NCBI GenBank assembly: GCA_009845425.1 | Contig: VXZQ01000017.1 | Span: 124,083-188,082, forward strand | Reading direction: 5' to 3' | Origin: Holophagales bacterium | Lineage (GTDB): Bacteria > Acidobacteriota > Thermoanaerobaculia > Multivoradales > Multivoraceae | DNA length: 64,000 nt | Shown here: one piece after another, positions 1 to 8,186 of the stretch | Position numbering within the stretch: position 1 is the first letter of the stretch | How the letters are laid out: every line of letters begins with the position of its first letter | Made by a program: the position numbers and the translations under genes | The notes under the pieces: model-generated | What the model was told of the DNA's origin: nothing | The model's input: only the letters and a program-made list of their open reading frames with translations | The model's database searches: none

Positions 1-381
1 GCCGACCCCGGCGCCCTCACAGACGCGAAGGAGGGCGCCCAGGTTCCGCGGATCCTGGACGTCCTCGACCAGGACGACGAGGCCGGGATCGATCGCGGCC
101 GCCGTCGTGCCGCCGCGGTCCCCATCCACCAGACTGGCCGCGAAGCCGCGTGCAGCCGCCTGGTCCTGGCCAGCCTCCACGAGACGCGCCCGCAGTTCGG
201 CGGGCGCGACGCTCCGGACCCGCACGCGATGCCGTTCGCAGAGCCCCTCGATCGTCCCGCGGCGGTCGCCCGCAGAGCGGGAGATGAGCACCTCGGCGAC
301 TCGATGCGGCTGGCTCCGCAGGATCTCCCGCACCGGCTGGAATCCCAGCCGCCACCGACCTTCCTCGCGACGTTCAGGCAC
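1..381 (-). CDS. rlmB: TrmH/RlmB-family rRNA 2'-O-methyltransferase, N-terminal part (cut by window edge)
   Basis: The first 127 codons of a SPOUT-class RNA ribose methyltransferase are visible and the rest lies beyond position 1. The N-terminal substrate-binding segment (about residues 10-100) is followed by the start of the catalytic fold, with the family signature VEDVQDPRNLGALLR at about residues 107-121; this family methylates a guanosine ribose in 23S rRNA or tRNA using SAM. The GTG at 381 is chosen because GAGAGGA lies nine bases upstream. A GTG at 399, overlapping the ispDF stop as GTGA, is an alternative that adds six residues. It is the last visible gene of the rplM-rpsI-rpsB-tsf-pyrH-frr-ispDF series. 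RlmB versus another TrmH-type paralogue cannot be decided from the N-terminus. Confidence 0.85.
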   Translation of the reverse strand, partial: MPERREEGRWRLGFQPVREILRSQPHRVAEVLISRSAGDRRGTIEGLCERHRVRVRSVAPAELRARLVEAGQDQAAARGFAASLVDGDRGGTTAAAIDPGLVVLVEDVQDPRNLGALLRVCEGAGVG

Positions 382-395
382 GTTCGAAGGTCCTC

Positions 396-1595
396 TCACG
401 CACCGGCCCGCGTGCGTTCGATCAGCACCGTCGCATGAGCCGCCATGCCCTCGCCCCTGCCCAGCGGGCCGAGCCCTTCGTGAGTCGTCGCCTTGAGGTT
501 CATCCGTTCGGGCCCGATACGAAGCAGCCCCGCGACATGCTCTTCGATCGCCGAACGGTACGGCGCCATCGACGGGCGCTCGGCGATGAGCGTCACGTCG
601 CAGTTCCGAACCGCGAAGCCCCGCTCCAGGACCATCGCGACGATCCGGCCCAACAGCTCCGAGCTGTCCGCGCCCCGCCAGGTCTCGTCGGACGGCGGGA
701 AGTGGATTCCGAGATCGCCCAGGCCAGCAGCGCCGAGCAGGGCGTCACCGATCGCGTGGAGCACGACATCGGCATCGCTGTGGCCATCGAGGCCCGTCTC
801 GTGCGGTATGCGCTGGCCGCCCAGGATCAGGGGGCGGCCGGCCTTCAGCCGGTGAATGTCGTAGCCATGCCCCACGGCCGTCTCCAGCGCCGGCGAGGCC
901 TCGCGCTCCGACCGGAGGAGGGCCTCGATCGCGGGCAGGTCCGAGGGATCGGTCAGCTTTGGATTCGGGTGGGAGGCGGTGACCGCCAACACTGAGTCCG
1001 GCTCGAACAGACTGCTCTCGTCGCTGACCTGCAGGTTCTCCCGCTCAGCGCGGTCGAGCGCCTCTCGAAGGTCCACGGCCCGAAAGACCTGCGGCGTCTC
1101 CGCCCGGAACAGACCGGACCGGTCGACCGTCTCGTGGAGGCGGCCACCCTCGACCGTCTTCAGAGTGTCGCTCACCGGGCGACCGAGCACCGCGCCCGCG
1201 CCGCCGCTCCAGGTGGCGCTCCGCAGCACCTCCGCCAGATCGGCCGCGGCCAGACAGGGGCGGGCGCCGTCGTGCACCGCCACCCAGTCGGACGGGGCGA
1301 CCTCCGCCGCCGCGAGTGCGGCTCTCACAGAGTCCTGCCGGCGCCGTCCGCCCTCGACCGCGGAGAGGTCCGCGTCGCACGACGTGGGCACCTCCCGCAG
1401 CAGCATCGCCCGGGTCTCCTCCGCGTGTCCGGCCGGCGCCGCGACGACGACACGGTCGACTTCGGACGCCGCCAGCAGCCGCTCGACCGTCCAGGCGAGA
1501 AGCGGTCGGCCCAGGATCGGCACGAACTGCTTGGGCCGGTCTCCACCGAATCGCCGGCCGCCGCCCGCGGCCGGAACGATGGCGCAGCAGGTCAC
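396..1595 (-). CDS. ispDF: Bifunctional IspD/IspF enzyme of the MEP isoprenoid pathway
   Basis: This 399-residue fusion carries two non-consecutive steps of the non-mevalonate pathway. Residues 1-228 are IspD (MEP cytidylyltransferase), with the nucleotide-binding PAAGGGRRF at 8-16 and PKQF at 21-24. Residues 240-399 are IspF (2-C-methyl-D-erythritol 2,4-cyclodiphosphate synthase), with metal ligands D246, H248 and H280 in HGYDIHRL and GHSDADVVLH. Such fusions are known in several bacterial groups and are thought to aid assembly with IspE. The start is GTG at 1595; the ribosome-binding site is weak, and no other in-frame start lies nearby upstream. The stop overlaps a possible GTG start of the following methyltransferase gene. 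Confidence 0.96.
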   Translation of the reverse strand: MTCCAIVPAAGGGRRFGGDRPKQFVPILGRPLLAWTVERLLAASEVDRVVVAAPAGHAEETRAMLLREVPTSCDADLSAVEGGRRRQDSVRAALAAAEVAPSDWVAVHDGARPCLAAADLAEVLRSATWSGGAGAVLGRPVSDTLKTVEGGRLHETVDRSGLFRAETPQVFRAVDLREALDRAERENLQVSDESSLFEPDSVLAVTASHPNPKLTDPSDLPAIEALLRSEREASPALETAVGHGYDIHRLKAGRPLILGGQRIPHETGLDGHSDADVVLHAIGDALLGAAGLGDLGIHFPPSDETWRGADSSELLGRIVAMVLERGFAVRNCDVTLIAERPSMAPYRSAIEEHVAGLLRIGPERMNLKATTHEGLGPLGRGEGMAAHATVLIERTRAGA

Positions 1596-1635
1596 GATTC
1601 GGCCACGTTGAGGAGAAGGAGGGCCGGCCCGTGCC

Positions 1636-2190
1636 TCAGACCTCGAGGATGTCCTTCTCCTTGTTCGCGAGCGCCAGGTTCACCTGGGCGATGTAGTGAT
1701 CGTGGAGCTTCTGCATTTCGCTTTCGCCCCGGTGCTCGTCGTCCTGGGAGATCTCCTTCGCCTTCTCCATCTGCTTCAGGCGTTCATTGCCCTCGCGACG
1801 AACGCCCCGAACCGTGTTGCGGAAGCGCTCGGCGATTTCGTGGGCACGTTTCACCATCTCGCGACGCCGCTCCTCCGTGAGCGGGGGCACGGGGATGCGG
1901 ACGATCCTGCCGTCGTTCGACGGGTTCAGGCCCAGGTCGGCGACCAGGATCGCCCGTTCGATCGCCGCGATCTGCGTCGGGTCGAACGGCTGCGCCACCA
2001 GCAACGTGGCGTCGGCGACCGAGAGGCTGGCGAGCTGGTTCAGGGGGGTCGGCGTGCCGTAGTACTCCACCGTCACCCCGTCGAGCATCGCGGTGGAGGC
2101 GCGGCCGGTGCGCAGCGTCTTGAGTTCCGCGTGAAGGTGGTCGACGCCATCCTTCATCTTGAGCTCCATCTCCAAGAACAGCTCCTGCAT
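1636..2190 (-). CDS. frr: Ribosome recycling factor
   Basis: A 184-residue protein of normal family length. It has the conserved LRTGRAS segment near residue 27 and the C-terminal helix-rich domain. Together with EF-G, RRF splits the post-termination ribosome. The ATG at 2190 is preceded by a strong GGGGAGG eight bases upstream. It follows pyrH by 41 bases, in the classic rpsB-tsf-pyrH-frr order, which supports the assignment. Confidence 0.98.
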   Translation of the reverse strand: MQELFLEMELKMKDGVDHLHAELKTLRTGRASTAMLDGVTVEYYGTPTPLNQLASLSVADATLLVAQPFDPTQIAAIERAILVADLGLNPSNDGRIVRIPVPPLTEERRREMVKRAHEIAERFRNTVRGVRREGNERLKQMEKAKEISQDDEHRGESEMQKLHDHYIAQVNLALANKEKDILEV

Positions 2191-2231
2191 CTGGTCAGCC
2201 TCCCCGGCAGGATTCTACGGTTGAACGCGCG

Positions 2232-2945
2232 TCAGGTGACGAGCGAACCGACCTTCTCGCCGAGCACCACCCGGCGGATGTTGCCGGGAACACCCAGGTC
2301 GAACACGGCGATCGGCAGGTCGTTCTCCCGGCAAAGGCTGATCGCCGCGGCGTCCATGATCCCGAGGTTGCGTTCCAGGACCTCCTGGTAGGTCACCTCC
2401 GGCAGGCGCTCCGCTCCGGCATCGCGACGGGGATCGGCGCTGTAGACGCCGTCCACCTGCGTCGCCTTCAGGAGGATCTCGGCCTGGATCTCGTTGGCGC
2501 GCAGCGCCGCCGCGGTGTCGGTCGTGAGATACGGATTGCCGGTGCCGGCCCCGAAGATGACCACCCGTCCCTTCTCCAGGTGCCGGATCGCACGCCGGCG
2601 AATGAACGGCTCGGCGACGCTCTTCATCTCGAGCGCCGTCTGTACCCGCGTGGCGACGCCGGCCTTCTCCAGCGCATCCTGCATGGCCAGGCTGTTGATC
2701 ACCGTCGCCAGCATGCCCATGTAGTCGCCGGTCGCCCGCTCCACGCCGCGATGACTCGCCGCCAGACCGCGGATCACGTTGCCGCCGCCGACGACGATGC
2801 CGATCTCGACCCCGAGTTGGAACACGTCCCGGATCTGTCCAGCGATCCGGCGAACCACAGTCTCGTCGATACCGAAGGGTTTGTCTCCCATCAGGGCTTC
2901 GCCCGACAGCTTGAGGAGGATGCGGCGGTAGGCCGGCTCGGTCAT
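2232..2945 (-). CDS. pyrH: Uridylate kinase (UMP kinase)
   Basis: A 237-residue amino-acid-kinase-fold UMP kinase that makes UDP for pyrimidine nucleotide synthesis. It shows the N-terminal [13 protein letters not shown] (residues 8-20), the glycine-rich VVGGGN phosphate loop, and the [17 protein letters not shown] region typical of bacterial hexameric PyrH. The enzyme is normally controlled by GTP and UTP. The ATG at 2945 lies 11 bases after the tsf stop, so the two are probably cotranscribed. Confidence 0.98.
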   Translation of the reverse strand: MTEPAYRRILLKLSGEALMGDKPFGIDETVVRRIAGQIRDVFQLGVEIGIVVGGGNVIRGLAASHRGVERATGDYMGMLATVINSLAMQDALEKAGVATRVQTALEMKSVAEPFIRRRAIRHLEKGRVVIFGAGTGNPYLTTDTAAALRANEIQAEILLKATQVDGVYSADPRRDAGAERLPEVTYQEVLERNLGIMDAAAISLCRENDLPIAVFDLGVPGNIRRVVLGEKVGSLVT

Positions 2946-2956
2946 CTAGTAGCCCG

Positions 2957-3601
2957 TCAGGACGGATCGGCGGGCGGCTGCGAGGCGGTAGCTACGGTCG
3001 AGTCGCCGCCGAGCTGGAACCTGGCGAACCGGCAGATCCGCATGTTCTCGCCTAGCTTGGCGATCGCCTCCTTCAGCACCTCCTCGACCGTCCGTCCAGT
3101 GTCTTTGACGAAGGGTTGCTCGAGCAGGCAGTTCTCGGCAAAGAACTTTGACATCCGGCCCTCGACGATCCGTTCGACGATCTGCTCGGGCTTTCCGGAC
3201 TCCAGGGCCTGTTCCCGGTGAATCCTCTTCTCCCGGTCAAGCACGTCGTCCGTCACCTCGTCGCGGCCGATGAACCGCGGCTGGCTCGCGGCCACATGGA
3301 GCGAGAGGTCATGGGCGAGCTGCTGAAAGTCGTCCGTCCGCGCGACGAAGTCCGTCTCGCAGTTGATCTCGAGCAACACACCGATCTTGCCGCCGGCGTG
3401 GATGTAGGAGATGACCAGGCCGTCGCTGGTCGCCCGGCCTGCCTTCTTGGCCGCCGATGCCAGCCCCTTCTTCCGCAGGGCGTCGATCGACGCCTCCAGG
3501 TCGCCGCCGGTCTCCACCAGCGCCTTCTTGCAGTCCATCATGCCGGCGCCGGTCCGCTCCCGGAGCTCCTTGACCATGGCGGCCGTCACTGTCGCACTCA
3601 T
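2957..3601 (-). CDS. tsf: Elongation factor Ts (short form)
   Basis: The guanine nucleotide exchange factor for EF-Tu. The N-terminal UBA-like domain carries the diagnostic VKELRERTGAGMMDCKKAL (residues 10-28) and the core has INCETDFVAR near residue 79. At 214 residues it is shorter than the 283-residue enterobacterial protein and resembles the short forms of thermophiles and other phyla, with only one full core subdomain. The ATG at 3601 has GGGAGCAGGA upstream. The rpsB-tsf gap is unusually long for this operon (155 bases) and is filled with hairpins. Confidence 0.97.
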   Translation of the reverse strand: MSATVTAAMVKELRERTGAGMMDCKKALVETGGDLEASIDALRKKGLASAAKKAGRATSDGLVISYIHAGGKIGVLLEINCETDFVARTDDFQQLAHDLSLHVAASQPRFIGRDEVTDDVLDREKRIHREQALESGKPEQIVERIVEGRMSKFFAENCLLEQPFVKDTGRTVEEVLKEAIAKLGENMRICRFARFQLGGDSTVATASQPPADPS

Positions 3602-3635
3602 TTCCTGCTCCCTACAAGGCGGTGACCACCGGTGC

Positions 3636-3719
3636 GCGGGTCTTCTGACCCGCTGCCGCCGGAGGCGTGTGACCCCGGGTCTTCTGACCCGGGGAAGAAA
3701 ACCCCGGCCGCCAGGCCGG
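3636..3719. repeat. Array of strong palindromes between rpsB and tsf
   Basis: Three perfect hairpins follow one another. The first is GCGGGTC-TTCT-GACCCGC at 3636-3653. The second is CCCCGGGTC-TTCT-GACCCGGGG at 3673-3694. The third is CCGGCC-GCCA-GGCCGG at 3704-3719. The first two share the GGGTC-TTCT-GACCC core, so they look like copies of one unit. Read on the transcribed (minus) strand, the loops are AGAA. There is no U-run, so a simple intrinsic terminator is unlikely. It may be a dispersed REP-like element, or an attenuator or processing site that sets tsf relative to rpsB. I saw no other copy of the core in intergenic parts of this window. Confidence 0.8.
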
Positions 3720-3756
3720 ATCCGCTTTGGCGGCTGCTTTCACGAAACTGCCGCGG

Positions 3757-4803
3757 TCAGTTGACCTCGGCGTCGCTGCCGGTCTCTTCCGCTTCACCGG
3801 CCTCGGCCTCGGGTTCAGCCTCCGCCTCTCCCGCGGCTTCAGCAACGACCTCGGACTCCGCTTCCGCCTCGCTCGCAGCCTCGACCGCATCCGTTGCAGC
3901 TTCCGGCTCGGACACAGCCTCAGGCTCTGACTCGGACACAGGCTCCGGCTCAGCTTCCGGCTCGGACACGGTTTCCGGCTCAGCCTCGGTGCCTGCCTCG
4001 GCGGCAGCCTCTACCGTCGCCTCGGCCTCGACTTCCGCTTCGGCCTCGACGTCAGCTTCGGCCTCGACGTCAGCAGCAGTCTCCAGCGGCTCGGTCGCCT
4101 CCGCGCCGTCGCCATCCTTGCTCCACGCGGCCGCCCCCTCGATGTAGGAGTCGGCGATGCGGCCGGCGAACAGCCGGATCGTCCGGATCGCGTCGTCGTT
4201 GCCAGGAATCACGTGGTCCACGAGTTCCGGATCGCAGTTCGTGTCGACGATGGCCACGACGGGGATGTTCAGCTTGTTCGCTTCCGCAATCGCGATGTGC
4301 TCACGACGCGGATCGACGACGAACAGCGCGTCCGGCAACCGCTCCATGTCGCGAATCCCGTCGAGGTTTCGGACCATCTTGTCCCGCTCGCGTTCCAGCC
4401 GGAGAATCTCCTTCTTGGTCAGCAGACTGTCCTCGTCGGCGAGCTTCCGCTCGGTCTCCTGAAGGCGCTCCACGGAAGCGCGGATGGTCACGAAGTTCGT
4501 CAGGGTTCCGCCAAGCCAGCGATGGGTGACGTAGAACTGGCCGCAGCGGCGCGCCTCTTCCTCGACCGCCTGCTGCGCCTGGCGCTTCGTACCCACGAAG
4601 AGCAACCGGCGCCCCATGCGAGCCATGTGCTCGACGTAGTCCGCCGCCTGTCGGAACCGCTCCAGCGTCTGCTGGAGATCGATGATGTAGATGCCGTTGC
4701 GACGGCCGAAGATGTAGCTCCGCATCTTCGGGTTCCAGCGTCTCGTCTGGTGGCCGAAGTGCACGCCGGCCTCCAGCATCTCCTTCATCGTGACCTGAGC
4801 CAA
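3757..4803 (-). CDS. rpsB: 30S ribosomal protein S2 with long acidic C-terminal tail
   Basis: Residues 1-225 are a normal S2: [18 protein letters not shown] near the start, then the coiled-coil insertion, [12 protein letters not shown] and [12 protein letters not shown]. The TTG at 4803 is chosen because S2 proteins usually begin a few residues before [10 protein letters not shown]; a longer reading frame would add 16 unconserved residues and run back into rpsI. After residue 229 comes a tail of about 120 residues made almost only of Glu, Ala, Val, Pro, Ser and Asp, with no Lys or Arg. Tails of this kind are known on some S2 proteins outside enterobacteria, but this one is long. It lies 13 bases after rpsI. 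Confidence 0.97.
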   Translation of the reverse strand: MAQVTMKEMLEAGVHFGHQTRRWNPKMRSYIFGRRNGIYIIDLQQTLERFRQAADYVEHMARMGRRLLFVGTKRQAQQAVEEEARRCGQFYVTHRWLGGTLTNFVTIRASVERLQETERKLADEDSLLTKKEILRLERERDKMVRNLDGIRDMERLPDALFVVDPRREHIAIAEANKLNIPVVAIVDTNCDPELVDHVIPGNDDAIRTIRLFAGRIADSYIEGAAAWSKDGDGAEATEPLETAADVEAEADVEAEAEVEAEATVEAAAEAGTEAEPETVSEPEAEPEPVSESEPEAVSEPEAATDAVEAASEAEAESEVVAEAAGEAEAEPEAEAGEAEETGSDAEVN

Positions 4804-4816
4804 GAACCTGTCCCCG

Positions 4817-5206
4817 CTATCGCTTGCTGAACTGGAAGCGCGCACGCGCACCCTTCTGACCGTACTTCTTGCGTTCCTTGCGCCGCGGGTCGCGAGTCAT
4901 GAACCCGGCCGTCTTGAGCGATTCGCGGAACGTCGGTTCAAACTCCACCAGCGCCCGGGACAGACCGTGACGGATGGCCCCGGCCTGACCGGAACTGCCG
5001 CCTCCGCGGACGCTGGCCCACATGTCGAGCTCGCCTTCCTTCTCGACGACCTGCAGCGGTTGGCGGATGATCATCTTCAGCACTTCGCTGCCGAAGTAGT
5101 CGTCCATCCCCACGCCGTTGACGGTCATTTCGCCGGTGCCTTCGCGCAGGAACACCCGCGCGGTGGCCGTTTTTCGACGACCCGTTCCGTAGCTCGTCTC
5201 CGTCAA
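4817..5206 (-). CDS. rpsI: 30S ribosomal protein S9
   Basis: A 129-residue S9 with the N-terminal [12 protein letters not shown], the central [15 protein letters not shown], and the family-typical C-terminal FSKR that reaches toward the P-site tRNA. It begins with TTG at 5206, in a TTGA overlap with the rplM stop, with GAAGGGAG upstream. This implies translational coupling of L13 and S9, which are paired in most bacteria. Confidence 0.98.
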   Translation of the reverse strand: MTETSYGTGRRKTATARVFLREGTGEMTVNGVGMDDYFGSEVLKMIIRQPLQVVEKEGELDMWASVRGGGSSGQAGAIRHGLSRALVEFEPTFRESLKTAGFMTRDPRRKERKKYGQKGARARFQFSKR

Positions 5207-5682
5207 CTCGCGCTCCCTTCTCCAGTGATCGTCATCGCTTCCGGTTGCTGCGCCTGGTGCGGATGCTCGGCGCCGGCATAGACCTTGAGCTTCCGCAGTT
5301 GGCGCCGGCCGAGACGGTTCTTGGGAAGCATGCCCCTGACCGCCAGCTCCACCAGCCGCGTCGGCCTGCGCCTGCGCAGACGTCCCGCCGTCTCGGTCTT
5401 GAGCTTTCCGGGCTGCCCGCTATGCCGGTAGTAGACCTTCTTCTCGTCCTTGCCGCCCGTCAGCACCGCCTTTTCGGCGTTCACGACCACGGCGAAGTCG
5501 CCGACGTCTACATGGCGGGCATAGCTCGGCTTGTCCTTGCCGGTGAGGATGCGCGCCAGACGTGTCGCCAGACGTCCCAGGGGAACGCCCGCCGCGTCGA
5601 CGACGTACCAACGGCGCTCCACTTCCCCCGCCTTGGGGCTGTAGGTCCGGTTGGGCGTCCTCGCCTTGGTGATCGCTGTCAT
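5203..5682 (-). CDS. rplM: 50S ribosomal protein L13
   Basis: A 159-residue L13. [19 protein letters not shown] starts near residue 23 and [10 protein letters not shown] marks the conserved C-terminal half. The protein has about 20 extra N-terminal residues and a short C-terminal extension relative to E. coli (142 residues). It is the first gene of the operon, with a 124-nt leader downstream of a clear promoter. Since L13 represses its own mRNA in E. coli, the leader may be regulatory, though I cannot identify the binding structure. Confidence 0.98.
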   Translation of the reverse strand: MTAITKARTPNRTYSPKAGEVERRWYVVDAAGVPLGRLATRLARILTGKDKPSYARHVDVGDFAVVVNAEKAVLTGGKDEKKVYYRHSGQPGKLKTETAGRLRRRRPTRLVELAVRGMLPKNRLGRRQLRKLKVYAGAEHPHQAQQPEAMTITGEGSAS

Positions 5683-5812
5683 CGTGTTCGTACTCTCGCA
5701 GGCCGGCCCTTACTTTCCAGATGCCTTCCGGATGCCGGCGCTCCCTTGCGCACGGGCTGACGGCAGGAGCGGACATACTCCTACCGCAACCTCCCCGCGC
5801 AGAGGAACGGGG

Positions 5813-5841
5813 ATCGTAGAGTCCGGGGCGGGCCTTGTCAA
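5813..5841 (-). promoter_or_regulatory. Near-consensus housekeeping promoter of the rplM operon
   Basis: On the minus strand a perfect -35 TTGACA (5841-5836) is followed by 17 bases and a -10 TACGAT (5818-5813), which predicts a start near 5806. The resulting leader is about 124 nt and contains short hairpins (CCCCG pairing with CGGGG just after the start). This is the best sigma-70-type promoter in the window and fits the strong expression expected for a ribosomal protein operon. The rest of the 210-bp gap to coaE shows no clear promoter toward coaE. Confidence 0.85.
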
Positions 5842-5892
5842 GACGAACGCCGGTCCGTCCACCGCCGCTCTCCGCGTATCCTCACTCACCTC

Positions 5893-6498
5893 ATGGCACC
5901 TCTACAGGTGGGTCTCACCGGCGGCATCGCCAGCGGCAAGTCGACGGTCGGAACGATGCTGGCGGAACTGGGCTGCGTCGTCACGGACGCGGACGCGCTG
6001 GTGGCCGACCTGTACGGACCCGGTGAGCGCGGCGCCGCCGCGGTGGCTGAGCTCTTCGGCCGGGGAATGCTGAAGCCGGACGGCTCCGTCGACAAGGAAG
6101 CCCTGGGACGACTGGTGTTCGGCGACCTGGCAAGCCGAAAGCGCCTGGAACGGGCGATTCATCCCCTGGTCGGACAGCGCTACCTGGAGGTTCTCGAGGC
6201 CGCCGGTGATGGGGCCGTCGTGGTCTTCGAGGTACCGCTGCTGGCCGAGGGCGGGGGCGGCGGGCGCTATGACGCCGTGGTGACGGTCGAGGCCCCGGAG
6301 CAGCTTCGCCTCGACCGCGCCGTCGAACGCGGACTCGATCGCGACCAGGCTGAGGCCCGCATGGCCGCCCAGGCCACCAGCGAGCAACGCCGGGCCGCGG
6401 CCGACTTCGTGATCGAGAACACTGGAAGCCTGGCTGAGCTCCGCAGCCAGGTCGAGGCCGTGCACACCGCCTTGAGGGGCCGCTCTTCGCGCTCCTGA
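5893..6498 (+). CDS. coaE: Dephospho-CoA kinase
   Basis: A 201-residue P-loop kinase for the last step of coenzyme A synthesis. The Walker A motif is GLTGGIASGKST (residues 7-18), DADALVADLYGPG (33-45) is the substrate region, and IHPLVGQ and VFEVPLLAEGG are the conserved middle motifs. The family length is about 200. The ATG at 5893 is the first start giving the canonical N-terminus. It is transcribed divergently from rplM and converges on rdgB with a one-base gap. Confidence 0.97.
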   Translation: MAPLQVGLTGGIASGKSTVGTMLAELGCVVTDADALVADLYGPGERGAAAVAELFGRGMLKPDGSVDKEALGRLVFGDLASRKRLERAIHPLVGQRYLEVLEAAGDGAVVVFEVPLLAEGGGGGRYDAVVTVEAPEQLRLDRAVERGLDRDQAEARMAAQATSEQRRAAADFVIENTGSLAELRSQVEAVHTALRGRSSRS

Positions 6499-6499
6499 T

Positions 6500-7075
6500 C
6501 TAGCCTCTCTCAGGCCAGTCGAGGGCCCGGAGAAACTCGCGCCAGGCACGGCCCCGGTGGCCGATCCGATCCTTGACCTCATCGCCCAGTTCCGCGTAGG
6601 TCCGCTCAAGTCCATCGGGCTCGAACACCGGATCCCAGCCGAAGCCTCCCTCACCTCGCGGCGGCAGCACCAGGCGGCCGGTCGTCGCGCCCTCGGCGAT
6701 CACTTCCCGCTCGCCATCCCTGAGCATCAGGGCGCATCGGGCCACGACCCCGGGATCGCCGGCGCGAATGGCGACGTTCGCTATGCCCTCATCGCCGACC
6801 GCCTCCAGCATCCACTTGACCAATGGCCCTGGGAAACCGTTCATGCAGGCCAGTTCGAGGCCGGTCTCCTCGACAACGACCGGCCGCTCGAGCCGCTGCC
6901 AGGCAGCCTCCGCCTTGAACCGCAGCACCTCGATCAGGTCGCCCGACTGGATCTCCGGCAGATCGATCGCCGCCGTCTCCAACCGGCGACCCATGATCCG
7001 CTCCGCCTCGCGCCGCTTGTTCGCGTTGCCGGTGACCAGCACCCACGGCGGTTGCCTGGCGTCCTCGCCGCTCAC
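6500..7075 (-). CDS. rdgB: Non-canonical purine NTP pyrophosphatase (RdgB/HAM1)
   Basis: The predicted 191-residue enzyme removes ITP, dITP and XTP from the nucleotide pool. VTGNANKRREAERI near the start is the HAM1 nucleotide-binding motif, and VVEETGLELACMNGFPG and GFGWDPVFEPDG are the other family signatures. The usual DSGL is VEETGL here, an acidic substitution also found in archaeal and eukaryotic ITPases. The GTG at 7075 is preferred; the longer open frame reaching 7186 would overlap the argF promoter region and adds unconserved sequence. Confidence 0.94.
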   Translation of the reverse strand: MSGEDARQPPWVLVTGNANKRREAERIMGRRLETAAIDLPEIQSGDLIEVLRFKAEAAWQRLERPVVVEETGLELACMNGFPGPLVKWMLEAVGDEGIANVAIRAGDPGVVARCALMLRDGEREVIAEGATTGRLVLPPRGEGGFGWDPVFEPDGLERTYAELGDEVKDRIGHRGRAWREFLRALDWPERG

Positions 7076-7202
7076 CGTTCGGCGCCTGGATCCTGTATGA
7101 ATAGTCGTGCGCCAACGTGGTGTATTATTCGCACCGAGAGAACCAAGGGACAGGCAGTGTAGCCCGCCCCAGGAAGTCCGGCCCAACGGAGAGATGCCTC
7201 AC

Positions 7203-8123
7203 ATGCCCGAACACCTGATCTCGATCGCCGACCTCGAGGAGGGCCAACTCGAGTCGATCCTCGAACTGGCCGTGGAACTCGAAGCCAGGCCGCAAGCCCA
7301 CCGCGACGCCCTCAGGGGCCAGTCCATCGGCCTCTACTTCGAGAAGGCGTCGACGCGAACCCGGGTCAGTTTCGGAGCGGGCATGGCGCAGCTCGGAGGC
7401 CAGCCGATCTTTCTCTCCAGCCGCGACCTCCAGATCGGCCGCGGGGAGACGATCGCCGATACGGCGCGCGTTCTGTCTCGCTACGTGAACCTCCTCATGC
7501 TGCGTACCTTCGAACACAGCACCGTCGTCGAGATGGCCGAGCACGCCACGGTGCCCGTGATCAACGGGTTGACCGACGAGTTGCACCCGTGCCAGGCGCT
7601 CGCCGACCTGATGACCGTCCACCAGGAGTTCGGCAGCCTGCGTGGCCGCCGGATCGCCTACATCGGCGACGGCAACAATGTCGCCCACTCGCTGATGATC
7701 GCCTGCGCACGCGCGGGTGTCGACTTCTCCATCGCCTCGCCTCCCGGCTACGAAGTTGCCGGCAAGTACCTGGATCTCGCCGGAGGACTCGCCGCCGGCA
7801 CCGGCGCCGGGATCGAAACCGGAACCGACCCGCGGGCTGCCGCCGCCGGCGCGGACGCCGTCTACAGCGACGTCTGGACCTCGATGGGCCAGGAGCGGGA
7901 ACGAGAGCAGCGCCTTGCCGACTTCGACGGCTACACCGTCGACGACGACCTGATGTCCAGGGCCAGCGACGACGCGATCTACCTCCACTGTCTGCCCTGC
8001 CACCGGGGCGAGGAAGTCACGGCCTCCGTCGTCGACGGCCCGCGGAGCCGCGTCTTCGACCAGGCTGAGAACCGCATGCACACGCAGAAGGCCGTCATGC
8101 TCCGCCTCCTCGACCGCGCGTAG
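7203..8123 (+). CDS. argF: Ornithine carbamoyltransferase
   Basis: A 306-residue OTCase that makes citrulline from ornithine and carbamoyl phosphate. It has the carbamoyl-phosphate loop STRTR, HPCQALAD, and HCLPCHRGEEV (HCLPAHR in most members, including the catalytic Cys). DVWTSMGQE marks the ornithine loop. The ATG at 7203 has GGAGAG nine bases upstream; an ATG at 7194 abuts that site and is less likely. A TATTAT hexamer at 7123-7128 is a possible -10, but the -35 is weak. It is a stand-alone arg gene here. Confidence 0.97.
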   Translation: MPEHLISIADLEEGQLESILELAVELEARPQAHRDALRGQSIGLYFEKASTRTRVSFGAGMAQLGGQPIFLSSRDLQIGRGETIADTARVLSRYVNLLMLRTFEHSTVVEMAEHATVPVINGLTDELHPCQALADLMTVHQEFGSLRGRRIAYIGDGNNVAHSLMIACARAGVDFSIASPPGYEVAGKYLDLAGGLAAGTGAGIETGTDPRAAAAGADAVYSDVWTSMGQEREREQRLADFDGYTVDDDLMSRASDDAIYLHCLPCHRGEEVTASVVDGPRSRVFDQAENRMHTQKAVMLRLLDRA

Positions 8124-8186
8124 AGGTGCGAACCGATTGACGGTAAGCGCAGGCTAGCCAACGACTTACGCTGGTAGACTTCGGAC

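Noticed and set aside
3632..4147. Ser/Ala-rich open frame on the plus strand
   Set aside because: It is the complement of the acidic S2 tail (Glu/Ala codons read backwards).
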